Notes under the pieces: generated by a model
Seen by the model: only the letters and a program-made list of their open reading frames with translations
What the model was told of the DNA's origin: nothing
Database searches by the model: none
NCBI GenBank assembly: GCA_020632715.1
Contig: JACKFA010000005.1
Location: 1-64,000, forward strand
Source of the DNA: Deltaproteobacteria bacterium
Lineage (GTDB): Bacteria > Myxococcota_A > UBA9042 > PHBI01
DNA length: 64,000 bases
Direction: 5' to 3'
In this document: in pieces, positions 42,153-51,118 of the stretch
Position numbering within the stretch: position 1 is the first letter of the stretch
How the letters are laid out: every line of letters begins with the position of its first letter
Position numbers and translations under genes: made by a program

Positions 42153-42734
42153 TCACGCCCCCGCGGGCGCCGTCCCGGCCACGAGCCCCGCGATCCGCGC
42201 CCCGACCGGGGCGAAGCGCGCGTCGTCCGGCGCCGCGTCGCCGACGACGAGCACGACCGACGCGTCGTCCCCCTCGCCGACCGGGCGCAGCTGCAGCGTG
42301 CGGCCATCGCTCAGGCGCAGGTCGGCACGCACGGCGCGACCGCCGTGCAGGAGCTCGTCGACGCGCGCGAACAGGATGTTCGCCATGCCCGCGATCGCCG
42401 CGATGCCGTCCGGGTCGGACTCGCCGGCCGACGCCATCGCCAGCCCCTCGGAGTCCGCGAGCACCGCGCCACCGCGCGCCGGCGCGAGCTCCGCGAGCAG
42501 CGCCGTCAGCTGCTCCTCGCGGCTCGTCGCGCCGCCCCCCGGCCGCCGGAAGCGCCCCGAGCGCGGCACGCTCACGGCGACCTTCATCGCGGCGGCGCCC
42601 TCCCCCGCGACCCCCTCCGCGACGACGTCCGTCACCTCTCCGGAGGCGCGCCGCCGCCCCAGCACGAAGCCCAGCGCGGCGAAGGCCGCGGCCCCGACGA
42701 TGCTCACGATCCACCCGAGCGCCAGCGTGCTCAT
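42153..42734 (-). CDS. Membrane-anchored Roadblock-like protein
   Basis: This 193-residue protein has an N-terminal membrane helix (MSTLALGWIVSIVGAAAFAA), a linker of about 45 residues, and a Roadblock/LC7-like domain at about 70-185 (GGAVLADSEGLAMASAGESD, ALAGMANILF-like helix, SVVLVVGDA). The sequence is more divergent than its neighbour. The ATG overlaps the pseudokinase stop as ATGA. A heterodimer at the membrane with the 122-residue Roadblock protein is plausible. Confidence 0.78.
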   Translation of the reverse strand: MSTLALGWIVSIVGAAAFAALGFVLGRRRASGEVTDVVAEGVAGEGAAAMKVAVSVPRSGRFRRPGGGATSREEQLTALLAELAPARGGAVLADSEGLAMASAGESDPDGIAAIAGMANILFARVDELLHGGRAVRADLRLSDGRTLQLRPVGEGDDASVVLVVGDAAPDDARFAPVGARIAGLVAGTAPAGA

Positions 42735-45064
42735 CCCCCACCCCCTCTCGACATGCTCCCCCCGAACGCGGCGTCCTCGCGCGCTCGCTCGAACAGCGCG
42801 CGCGCCGACCGCTCGACGCGCGACACCACGGACAGCTCGTTCAGCAGCGTGTCGCCGGCCGCCTGGCGCGTCGCCGCGGCGACGAGCCCGCGCGGATCGG
42901 GCTCGGCCACCGCAAGGAGCCTGAGCGCCTGGGCGAGCGCGTCGCAGCTCGCGAAGCCGCGCCCCGCCCGGACGCCCGACAGGACGCCCGCGAGCGCCGG
43001 CGGGAGCGGCGCCCCGGCCGGCCGCCCCGCGGAGGCGAGCGCCTCGAGCGTCGCGGCGAGCGCGATCTGCGCCTCGATCGGCCCCTCCGGGCCCACGGGC
43101 CGCGGCAGCTCCCTCCCGGCCGGGACGAACCCCGCGAGCTTCACGGCGCCGTCGAACGAGAGCAGCACGTGCCGCGGCTCGAGCGACGGCGCGACCAGCC
43201 GGAGCGCGGTCGCCCGGCGCAGCGCCAGGTGCAGCGTCGAGGCCGCCGCGGCCCCGATCCACGCCACCGTCTCGACCGCCAGCGGCCTCGCGTGGGCGTC
43301 CGCGTCGCGGATGAGCTCCGCCGCGGAGAGGCCGTGGACGAACTCGAGCAGCACGCCGAGCCCGCCGTCGTCGGGCTCGAGCACGTCGTACACCGCGACG
43401 ACGCCGTCGTGCTCGTCGCGCGAGAGCGCCGCGGCCCCGCGGCACGCTGCCAGGAAGCGCTCCCGGGCCCCCGGGTCCTGCGCGATCGCGGTGAAGCCGG
43501 ACTTCAGCACGACCACCCGCACCTGGCCGTCGGGCGCGCGCTGCGCGACGAGGTCGGAGCTCGTGGTCACGCCGCGCGTGAGGCGGACGAAGGAGATGAG
43601 GCCCGCGTGGATCTCCCCGAGCGGCTCGAAGCGCGTGCCGGCGATCCGTGGGCTGCGCGCGTTGGCGCGGACGAGCTCGGCGCCGCGCCGGAGCGCGAGC
43701 ACGAAGCGCTTGGCGTCACCGCAGAGGGACTGGCTGAGCGCCTGCCCCGCGGAGTCCTGGTGGGTCGTGACGCGCAGGCGCCGCCCGGTGCGGGGCGAGG
43801 CCTGCGGGCGGACGGCGTCGGCGTCGTCCGGGAGCGGCGGCGGCTCGAGGTGGCCCTCGCTCGGGAGCCCGCCGGCGAGCCGGACGAGGGCGAGCGCCGC
43901 GCGCACCTCGTGCTCGGGGAGGCGCGACGAGGCGACGACGTCCGCGACGGGCTTCGGGCCGTCGAGCTCGAAGAAGACGCGCCCGAAGCGCGCGGCTGGC
44001 AGCGCGTCCCGCAGGTAGCGCGGGATCCCCGCCGGCGCCGAGATCTCGCCGACCGTCGGCAGGATCTGCTCGGCGAGGGCGCCGTCGTCCCGCGCGAGCG
44101 CATCGAGCAGCACGCGACCGATCGGCGCTCCCTCCTGGCCGGGCTCGTGGCCGTCCACGCGGACGACGTGGGCGGCGCTCCCGAGGATCCCGGCGACGGT
44201 CTCGACGACGTGGGCGCGGTAGGCATCGGAGGCCGCGAAGAGCGCGCCATACTCGCAGACGAGCTCGACCTCGCGCTGGAGATCGAGGTCGTGGGCCGGG
44301 TCGTCGAACCAGAGGTCGAGCAGGAGCTTCAAGCTCTCGTCGCGCCGGACCACGGGGTTCGCGGCGAGGGGGGAGCCGGTGCGGCCGGCGGCGCGGATGA
44401 GGCCGTCGCAGAGGCAGACGACCCCGACGCTCCCGTCCTCGCACTCGAAGCGGAGGCGCAGCGTCGGGAGGAGGTCGGCGGCGGCCCCGAGGAGCTGCCC
44501 GAGGTCTCCTGGGCGCAGCGGGACCGCGGCCGGCGCGCCGGTCGGCGTGATCGTGCTGACGCCGAGGCCGCGGCCGAGCACGGTGGTCAGCGTGGCGTCG
44601 GCCGGGAGGCGCTGGACGCACGGGGGCAGGGGCTCGTCGGCGCCGCAGCGGACGAAGATCCGCCCGCCGAGCTCGGGGGCCGCGGCGCACGCGTGGCCGA
44701 GCGCGGCGGGAGGCGCGCCGATGACGACGAGGCGGTCGAGCTCACCCGAGGCGAGGCCGGCGAGCATGGCGTCGACCGTGGGCGCGCCGAACCAGCGGCG
44801 CCCACCAGCCACCGCGATGGCGGCGCGCGCGAGCTCCGCGGCGCCTCGGTGCTCCGACCAGACGCCGACGCGCGGGGCGCCGGGGGACGGTCCGCGTTGG
44901 GATGGACTGACGATATCGACCTCGCGCAGAACGCCGCCGGTGCGGGTGGCGGCTCGTCCTTCGCCGGTGGCGATCCGGGCAAGGATCGCCACCAGAGTGT
45001 AACCGAGTTTCGGTGCAGCGAGCGAAGCGCTTAAGGCATTTTCCGACCCGGTTACCGCCCACAT
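42731..45064 (-). CDS. Large protein with C-terminal pseudokinase domain
   Basis: This protein has up to 777 residues. The first third has a receiver-like alternation (LDRLVVIGAPPAALGHACAA) and a segment resembling DUF4388. The last 300 residues follow the Hanks kinase fold, with a beta-3 Lys in VRVVVLKSGF. The catalytic HRD is replaced (ATALRLVAPSLEPRHVLLS) and DFG reads AGF, so phosphotransfer is unlikely. It is the first gene of the Roadblock operon. ATG 45064 is used, but the first 50 residues look unlike protein and the true start may be further in; no clear ribosome site was found. Confidence 0.75.
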   Translation of the reverse strand: MWAVTGSENALSASLAAPKLGYTLVAILARIATGEGRAATRTGGVLREVDIVSPSQRGPSPGAPRVGVWSEHRGAAELARAAIAVAGGRRWFGAPTVDAMLAGLASGELDRLVVIGAPPAALGHACAAAPELGGRIFVRCGADEPLPPCVQRLPADATLTTVLGRGLGVSTITPTGAPAAVPLRPGDLGQLLGAAADLLPTLRLRFECEDGSVGVVCLCDGLIRAAGRTGSPLAANPVVRRDESLKLLLDLWFDDPAHDLDLQREVELVCEYGALFAASDAYRAHVVETVAGILGSAAHVVRVDGHEPGQEGAPIGRVLLDALARDDGALAEQILPTVGEISAPAGIPRYLRDALPAARFGRVFFELDGPKPVADVVASSRLPEHEVRAALALVRLAGGLPSEGHLEPPPLPDDADAVRPQASPRTGRRLRVTTHQDSAGQALSQSLCGDAKRFVLALRRGAELVRANARSPRIAGTRFEPLGEIHAGLISFVRLTRGVTTSSDLVAQRAPDGQVRVVVLKSGFTAIAQDPGARERFLAACRGAAALSRDEHDGVVAVYDVLEPDDGGLGVLLEFVHGLSAAELIRDADAHARPLAVETVAWIGAAAASTLHLALRRATALRLVAPSLEPRHVLLSFDGAVKLAGFVPAGRELPRPVGPEGPIEAQIALAATLEALASAGRPAGAPLPPALAGVLSGVRAGRGFASCDALAQALRLLAVAEPDPRGLVAAATRQAAGDTLLNELSVVSRVERSARALFERAREDAAFGGSMSRGGGG

Positions 45065-45180
45065 AGACCCTGAGAAACATGGCCGATCGGCACTTCATCC
45101 CGAGCCCGACGACGTAACCCACCGACGGGACGGCGTCAGGAATCGGCCTTTTAGGGACAGATTTGTAACCACAGGTTACC
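44999..45180. promoter_or_regulatory. Cluster of GTAACC / GGTTAC motifs
   Basis: Five copies lie in 181 bases: GTAACC at 44999, GGTTAC at 45050, GTAACC at 45114, GTAACC at 45165 and GGTTAC at 45174. The last two form the inverted repeat GTAACC-ACA-GGTTAC. Two of the spacings are 51 bases. The region holds the divergent starts of the pseudokinase operon and the DNRLRE gene. CGGTTACCGC occurs at 45049 and again at 50982, upstream of the lectin-like gene. It is a candidate regulator or ECF sigma site. Confidence 0.45.
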
Positions 45181-45318
45181 GGCTGGCGCCGGCGGGGGCG
45201 ATCGGCCCGGCGCCCGACCGGGTACCGGGTTCGCGGTATGTCCGGGCGCGTCGCCGCTGGGCCAACCTCAGGCCTCCCACGTCACGGCGCGCCTCCGCGC
45301 GCTCGAGGAGGCTCGCCC

Positions 45319-46335
45319 ATGTCCATCGCCCGCGTCCGTCCGTTCGTCTCCGCGCTCGCCCTCGCGCTCGCCGTCGGCGTCGTCGCGCCCGCGGCCCACG
45401 CGCAGCTCGACCCACAGCGCGTCGCCGTGCAGCGCAACGTGCTCGGCCTCTACCAGCTCGTCTTCGGCTCGTGGGGCTGGGAGCGCGTGCTCGTCGGCAA
45501 GGTCTGGACCGAGGACGTCGCCGCCGGCGCGAGCGTCCAGCACTGGCTCGTCGACGACGACCGCTACGATCCCGGCTCCCCCTACGAGATCGAGCCCATC
45601 GCCGCCGGCGCGTCGAGCCTCCTCGACTTCCTCGCCGGCGAGATCATCCCCTGCGTCCGCGTGTTCTCCCTCACCTCCGAGGAGCGCGTCTGCGACCCGC
45701 GCCCGACCTGCGTCACCCTCGGCCGCGACGGCGCCGACGACGCCCTCCTCCGCGCCGACGCGCCCACGCGCAGCTACGGCGCCTCGCAGTCGCTGACGGT
45801 CAGCGCGGGCGCGAGCGGCGTCCGGAACGCCCTGCTCCGCTTCGACCTCGCGCCGATCCCGCCCGGCGCGACCGTCGTCTCCGCCGAGCTCACGCTCACC
45901 CCGCTGCTCTACGCGGGCGCCGCGAGCGTCCACGCGGCCCTCGCCCCCTGGAGCGAGGCCACCGTCACCTGGGCCTCCTTCGCGGCCTCCGGCGCGCCGC
46001 TCGGCGCCGGCCCCGCCGGCCCCTGGCTCCCCGCGGTCGAGGCCACGGTCCCGGCCGTCGCCGCCGGCGCCCCGGCCACGGTGAGCGTCCGCGGCCTCGT
46101 CCAGAGCTGGGTCGACGGGTCCATCCCGAACGACGGCGTCCTCCTGACCCACGCCGGCAGCGACGGCGACGTCGTGGTCTACGCGAGCAGCGAGGCCGCG
46201 AGCGCCGCGCAGCGGCCGCGCCTCGAGGTCTGCTACGCCGCCTGCCGGCTCGACGATTGCGGCGGCTGCGATCGCGGCACCTTCTGCGTCGGCGGCCTCT
46301 GCCGCGCCCCGGACGACGGCCCCGTCTGCTACTGA
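45319..46335 (+). CDS. Secreted DNRLRE-domain protein
   Basis: This 338-residue protein has a signal peptide (RPFVSALALALAVGVVAPAA, cut near HAQ). A DNRLRE-type beta-sandwich lies at about 140-310 (RNALLRFDLAPIPPGATVVS, SWVDGSIPNDGVLLTHAG), a fold found in large secreted and adhesive proteins. The tail is a small Cys module (CRLDDCGGCDRGTFCVGGLC). ATG follows GAGGAG. It lies upstream of the sigma factor and module B. A surface role is inferred. Confidence 0.85.
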   Translation: MSIARVRPFVSALALALAVGVVAPAAHAQLDPQRVAVQRNVLGLYQLVFGSWGWERVLVGKVWTEDVAAGASVQHWLVDDDRYDPGSPYEIEPIAAGASSLLDFLAGEIIPCVRVFSLTSEERVCDPRPTCVTLGRDGADDALLRADAPTRSYGASQSLTVSAGASGVRNALLRFDLAPIPPGATVVSAELTLTPLLYAGAASVHAALAPWSEATVTWASFAASGAPLGAGPAGPWLPAVEATVPAVAAGAPATVSVRGLVQSWVDGSIPNDGVLLTHAGSDGDVVVYASSEAASAAQRPRLEVCYAACRLDDCGGCDRGTFCVGGLCRAPDDGPVCY

Positions 46336-46533
46336 GCGGCGCGCGGTCCGCGCGGCGTCGCGCCGGAGACGCCGGGCGGACCGTTCCCATGTCCCGCGGC
46401 CTGTGGCATCCTCGGCGCGCACCCCCCGCCAGTCGAGGCGAGCACGCGCACCGCGACGCCCAACGAGGAGCACCTCGCGTCCCTCTACGACGAGCTGCGA
46501 ACGCTCGCGGCGCAGCGTCTCGCCCGCCTGCCG

Positions 46534-46968
46534 GTGAACAACACGCTGCAGGCGACCGAGCTCGTCCACGAGGTCTACGCGCGCTTCGCCCGCACCGGCT
46601 CGGACGCCTTCGAGAGCGCCGCCCACTTCTTCGGCGCGGCCGCCCGCGCGATGCAGCAGATCCTCATCGAGCGCGCCCGCGCCCGCTCCACCGACAAGCG
46701 CGGCGGCGGCTGGCGGCGCGTCACCTTCCCGGCCACGGGTGACGCCGCCGACCCGCTCGACTCCGAGGAGGTCCTCGCGACGAGCGAGGCCATCGACCGC
46801 CTCGCCGAGAGCTCCCCCGAGGCCGCCGAGATCGTCTCGCTGCGCTACTACGCTGGCCTCACCGTGCCCGAGGTCGCCGAGGCCCTCGGCACCTCGCCGA
46901 GCTCCGTCGAGCGCCGCTGGCGCTTCGCGCGCGCCTGGCTCCGGCGCGAGCTCGAGGGGCGCGGGTGA
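46534..46968 (+). CDS. ECF-type RNA polymerase sigma factor, start uncertain
   Basis: The sequence matches the TIGR02999 branch of sigma factors: NNTLQATELVHEVYARFA in region 2, HFFGAAARAMQQILIERARA, and region 4 TVPEVAEALGTSPSSVERRW. The conserved part starts further upstream (ASLYDELRTLAAQRLARLP, from about 46477), but the frame there, open back to 46336, has no ATG, GTG or TTG. The coordinates given begin at the first ordinary start (GTG 46534), which would clip region 2. The stop overlaps the kinase start as GTGA. It likely directs genes of module B. Confidence 0.8.
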   Translation: MNNTLQATELVHEVYARFARTGSDAFESAAHFFGAAARAMQQILIERARARSTDKRGGGWRRVTFPATGDAADPLDSEEVLATSEAIDRLAESSPEAAEIVSLRYYAGLTVPEVAEALGTSPSSVERRWRFARAWLRRELEGRG

Positions 46969-49900
46969 GTGCCGGGCCCGAGCCCGCGCGCCCACGCTCG
47001 CCCGGAGCCGCCCGCCTCGCCCGCGTGGAGCGGCTCTTCGACGGCGCCCTCGATCAGCCCGAGGAGGAGCGCGCCGCCTGGCTCGCCGCCGCCTGCGACG
47101 GCGATCAGGGCCTGCTCGACGAGGTCATCGCGCTCCTGCGCCTCGACGCGCGCGGCACGCCGCCCTACCTCGAGAGCCCGGCGCTCCGCCTGCTCGCGGC
47201 CGAGGACCTCCCCCCCGGGACCCTCGTCGGCGACGGCCGCTACCGCGTCATCGAGCGCCTCGGCGCCGGCGGGCTCGGCGTCGTCCACCGCGCGGAGCAG
47301 CTCGAGCCCGTGCGGCGCGAGGTCGCGCTCAAGGTCGCGCGCCCCGGCCTCCGCGCCGACGCCGCCCTCGCCGCCTTCGAGGCCGAGAGCCGCGCGCTCT
47401 CGAAGCTCTCCCACCCCGGGATCGCGCAGGTCTACGACGTCGGGCGCGCGGACAACGGCCGCTTCTTCGTCGCCATGGAGCTCGTCGACGGCGAGCCCCT
47501 CACCACGTTCTGCGCGCGCCACGCGTGCGGCTTCCGCGAGCGCCTCCGCCTCTTCCTCGACGTCTGTCGCGCCGTCCACCACGCCCACCAGCGCGGGATC
47601 ATCCACCGCGACCTGAAGCCGTCGAACGTCCTCGTCTCGCGCCACGGCGACGCCGCGTGGCCGAAGGTCATCGACTTCGGCATCGCGCAGGCCGTAGACG
47701 ACGCCCCCGGCGACGGCGACGGCGCCCGCCGCGCCGCCGGCACCCCCGCCTACATGAGCCCCGAGCAGGCCGCGGGCGACGTCGACACCACGGCCGACGT
47801 CTACTCCCTCGGCGTCATGCTCTTCGAGCTCATGACGGGCTCCGTGCCGCGCGAGGCCTCGGTCGCGACGCGGCAGGACATGGCGCGCCTCCGCGCCTCG
47901 CTGCTCGCGACGACGCCCCCGCTCGCGAGCGTCCGGGCGCGCGAGCGGCGCCGCGAGCCCGCCCCGCGCGCCGCCGCGCCCGAGCTCCAGCCGGTGCCGT
48001 CGCGCCTCCTCAAGGGCGAGCTCGACAGCGTCATCGCGAAGGCGACCGCGCGCGACCGCGCCGAGCGCTACGCCGCCGTGTCCGAGCTCGTCGCGGACGT
48101 CGATCGCGCCCTCCGCGGCCGCCCCGTCGCGGCCCACGGCGACTCGAGCTGGTATCAGCTCCGCTGCTTCGTGCGCAGGAACCGCGCGCTGGTGCTGACG
48201 CTCGCGGCGTCGGTGGTGGCCCTCGTCGTCGCCGGCGTCGTGATGGCCGGGCTCGCCGTCGACCGCGCCCGCGATCGGCTCGCCGCCGAGCGCGCGAGCG
48301 CCGCCGCCGACCGCGAGCGCGCCGTCGCCGAGCAGACGCGCCTCCTCGCCGACCGCCTGCGCGATCTCAGCCTCCTCAAGGCGGCCGAGGCCTCGGCCGA
48401 CGCCGGCGACGCCGGCACGACCCTCGCGAACCTCGACGCCATCGGCCCCGCGCACCGGGGGTGGGAGTGGCGCTACCTGCGCCTCGACGCCGACCGCAGC
48501 GCGTTCACCCTCGTCGAGGGCGGCCCGCGCGTGGTCGCCCTCGCCGTCGCGGGCGCTCGCCTCGCCGCGGGCGACGCCGGCGGCGGGCTCCGCGTCTGGG
48601 ACACGCGCGCCCCGACGACGCCGCCGCGCGCGCTGCGCGCCCTCGACGGATCGGTCGCGGGCCTCGCGCTGAGCCCGGACGGCCGCCTCGCGGCCACGAG
48701 CGACGTCGCGCACGCCCTCCGCGTCTGGGACCTCGACGCGGGCGCGCTCCGGTGGGAGCTGCCCGGGGCGGTCAGCGTCGGCCGCGGCGCCTTCGACGCC
48801 GCGAGCGAGCGCCTCGCGATCGGCGTGTTCGGCGCGCACGGCGTGTCGATCCGCGCCGCCGCGACGGGGGCCGAGGTCGCGCGGGTGCCGCTCACCGTGC
48901 CGACGGCGTTCCGCCCGACCTGGGTCGACGGCGGCTCGCTCCTCGTGACCGACCTCAGCCGCACGTGGCGCGTCGACGCGGCGACCGGCGCCGTCGCCTG
49001 GCAGAAGGCGCTGCGCTTCGTCGATCTCGCAGGCGGGCGCTGGATCGTCGCCCGCGCCCTCCCCAACTACAACGACTGGGCCGTGTTCGACGCCGCCACC
49101 GGCGCCGAGCTCGAGCGCGCCGACGAGCGCTCGGGCTACATCGAGGCGCTCGACGTGAGCCCGGACGGGTCGCTCCTCGCGACCGGCGGCCCGACGACCG
49201 TGCTGTCGCTCCGCCGCGCCGCCGTCGGCCGCTCGCCGCTCGGCGATCGCCTCCCCGAGGGCGCGCTCGCCGGGCACCGCGCCGGCCTCACGGCGGTCGC
49301 CTTCGCCCCGGACGGGCGGCTCGTCTTCAGCGGCGACTCCAGCGGGGCGGTGAAGGCCTGGCACGCGATCACCTTCCCGCAGCCGTTCACCGTGCCGCGC
49401 GCGAACGACGTGATCCTGTCGAGCGCGCTCTCCCCGGACGCCCGCACCCTCGCGACGGGCGGCTGGGGCACCGTCAAGGGGTGGGACGCCGTCGACGGGG
49501 CCGAGCGCTGGAGCCGCGCGGTCGGGCCCGCCTACGTGAGCGCGGTCGCGTTCGCGCCGGCCGGTGACGCGCTCGGGGCGGCGGACTGGGCCGGCGGCGT
49601 CTACGTGCTCGCCACGGCGGACGGCGCGCAGCGCGTCGGGACGCAGGTCGGCGCCACGCGCGTGCTCTCGCTCGCGTGGTCGCGGGACGGGGCGGCGCTC
49701 GTCGCCGGCGGCCAGGACGGCGCGCTCTACGTGCTGAACGCCGCGACGGGCGCGGTCGAGCGCGCGGTGAAGGCGCACGGGAGCCCCGTGAAGGCCGTGG
49801 CGTTCTCGCCCGACGGGACGCTGGTCGCGACGGGCTCCGACGAGGGCGCGCTGTGGCCCATCACGAACGAGGAGCGCACGGCCACGGGCTCCGACGCGAC

Positions 49901-50930
49901 GGCGCGGGTCTGGCGCTGGCCGTCGCTCGAGCCCGTCGCGACGCTCCGTGGCCACGACGCCGGCGTGCTCTCGCTCGCCTTCTCGCCGGCCGGCGACCGC
50001 CTCGTGTCGGGCGGGCGCGACCGCTCCCTCCGCGACTGGACGCTCCCGGGGGGCGAGCTCCGCGCGACGCGGCTCGGCGTCGGTGACGAGGTGACGGCGC
50101 TCGCCTTCTCGGCGGACGGTCGCCGCCTCGTGAGCGCCCACGGCGAGGGCCCGCTGCTCCTCTGGGACGCGGCGACCCTCGACCTGCTCGCGCGGCTGCA
50201 GCCGCCCGCGGGGCACGTCATCGCGGCGGCGTTCACGCCGGACGGCCAGGACCTCGTGGCGACGAGCCGCGCGCTCGCCCTCATCCGGTGGGAGACGGCG
50301 GTGGACCCGACGCGCACGGCCGCGCGCGTGTCGGCGACCGAGGCGCGGGCGCTGGTCGACGAGGCCGCGCGGAGCGGTCTCACCGTGGCCTCGATGGTCG
50401 ACGAGCTCGGTCGCCGCGAGGACGTCCCGGCGCCGATGCGCGAGCGGGCCGCGGCGCTCGCGCGGGCGCGGGGGGACCACTACCTGCTCTTGAACAGCGA
50501 CGCCTGGGGGCGCGTGCTCACGCCGGGCGCGCCGGCCGACTCGGTGGCGATCGCGGTGAAGGAGAGCGAGGCGGCGGTCGCCGCGCGGCCCGCGCAGTGG
50601 ACGCTCTGGAACACGCTCGCGCTCGCGCGCTACCGCGTCGGCGACGACGAGGGCGCGCTCGCGGCGCTCGACCGGAGCGCGGCGCTGCAGGCGGAGGGCG
50701 GGCTCGCGGTGCACCCCGGGGACACCATCATCCGGGCGCTCGCGACGACGCGCCTCGGGCGGCGCGAGGAGGCGCGGCGGTGGCTCGACGAGGCGCGCGC
50801 GCAGCTCGGGAGCGAGGACGCGTTCGCGAGCGACCACGAGACCTGGGGCCTCTATGGCGAGGCCGCAGAAGGGCTCGGGGGCCTCGACGCGAGCAGCGCG
50901 GGCGGCGGCGCCCCCGCCGTTCGTGAATGA
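46965..50930 (+). CDS. Transmembrane Ser/Thr kinase with WD40 propeller and helical tail
   Basis: In this 1321-residue protein, an N-terminal helical region of 85 residues precedes a complete Hanks kinase: LGAGGLGVVHRA, Lys at about 123, HRDLKPSNVLVS (214), DFG (237) and GTPAYMSPEQ. One membrane helix lies at 408-430. WD40-like blades run from about 500 to 1110 (VAGLALSPDGRLAATSDV, VLSLAFSPAGDRLVSGGRDR) and the end carries TPR-like helices (DDEGALAALDRSAALQ). It is encoded directly after its sigma factor with a four-base overlap, a known sigma-kinase arrangement. The same architecture as the module A kinase points to paralogous roles. Confidence 0.93.
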   Translation: MSAGPEPARPRSPGAARLARVERLFDGALDQPEEERAAWLAAACDGDQGLLDEVIALLRLDARGTPPYLESPALRLLAAEDLPPGTLVGDGRYRVIERLGAGGLGVVHRAEQLEPVRREVALKVARPGLRADAALAAFEAESRALSKLSHPGIAQVYDVGRADNGRFFVAMELVDGEPLTTFCARHACGFRERLRLFLDVCRAVHHAHQRGIIHRDLKPSNVLVSRHGDAAWPKVIDFGIAQAVDDAPGDGDGARRAAGTPAYMSPEQAAGDVDTTADVYSLGVMLFELMTGSVPREASVATRQDMARLRASLLATTPPLASVRARERRREPAPRAAAPELQPVPSRLLKGELDSVIAKATARDRAERYAAVSELVADVDRALRGRPVAAHGDSSWYQLRCFVRRNRALVLTLAASVVALVVAGVVMAGLAVDRARDRLAAERASAAADRERAVAEQTRLLADRLRDLSLLKAAEASADAGDAGTTLANLDAIGPAHRGWEWRYLRLDADRSAFTLVEGGPRVVALAVAGARLAAGDAGGGLRVWDTRAPTTPPRALRALDGSVAGLALSPDGRLAATSDVAHALRVWDLDAGALRWELPGAVSVGRGAFDAASERLAIGVFGAHGVSIRAAATGAEVARVPLTVPTAFRPTWVDGGSLLVTDLSRTWRVDAATGAVAWQKALRFVDLAGGRWIVARALPNYNDWAVFDAATGAELERADERSGYIEALDVSPDGSLLATGGPTTVLSLRRAAVGRSPLGDRLPEGALAGHRAGLTAVAFAPDGRLVFSGDSSGAVKAWHAITFPQPFTVPRANDVILSSALSPDARTLATGGWGTVKGWDAVDGAERWSRAVGPAYVSAVAFAPAGDALGAADWAGGVYVLATADGAQRVGTQVGATRVLSLAWSRDGAALVAGGQDGALYVLNAATGAVERAVKAHGSPVKAVAFSPDGTLVATGSDEGALWPITNEERTATGSDATARVWRWPSLEPVATLRGHDAGVLSLAFSPAGDRLVSGGRDRSLRDWTLPGGELRATRLGVGDEVTALAFSADGRRLVSAHGEGPLLLWDAATLDLLARLQPPAGHVIAAAFTPDGQDLVATSRALALIRWETAVDPTRTAARVSATEARALVDEAARSGLTVASMVDELGRREDVPAPMRERAAALARARGDHYLLLNSDAWGRVLTPGAPADSVAIAVKESEAAVAARPAQWTLWNTLALARYRVGDDEGALAALDRSAALQAEGGLAVHPGDTIIRALATTRLGRREEARRWLDEARAQLGSEDAFASDHETWGLYGEAAEGLGGLDASSAGGGAPAVRE

Positions 50931-51118
50931 TGTTCACGCGCTCCGCGCGGCGACGACCGGCCGGCTTCTGAACGGCGACTCGGTTACCGCGCCCACCCTG
51001 GAGCGAGACTCGAGGATTGCGCAGGCGCGCGCGCTCGCAGCATGATCGACGGGCCCCACCGGGCTCCCGCCGAACACCGCCGGACTCGTGCACCGCGCGG
51101 ACATCCGAGGTCAACGCC

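Noticed and set aside
46848..50837. Minus-strand open frame of 1329 codons opposite the module B kinase
   Set aside because: Composition is Arg/Ala/Val/Glu repeats typical of a shadow; the plus-strand frame has full kinase and WD40 motifs.
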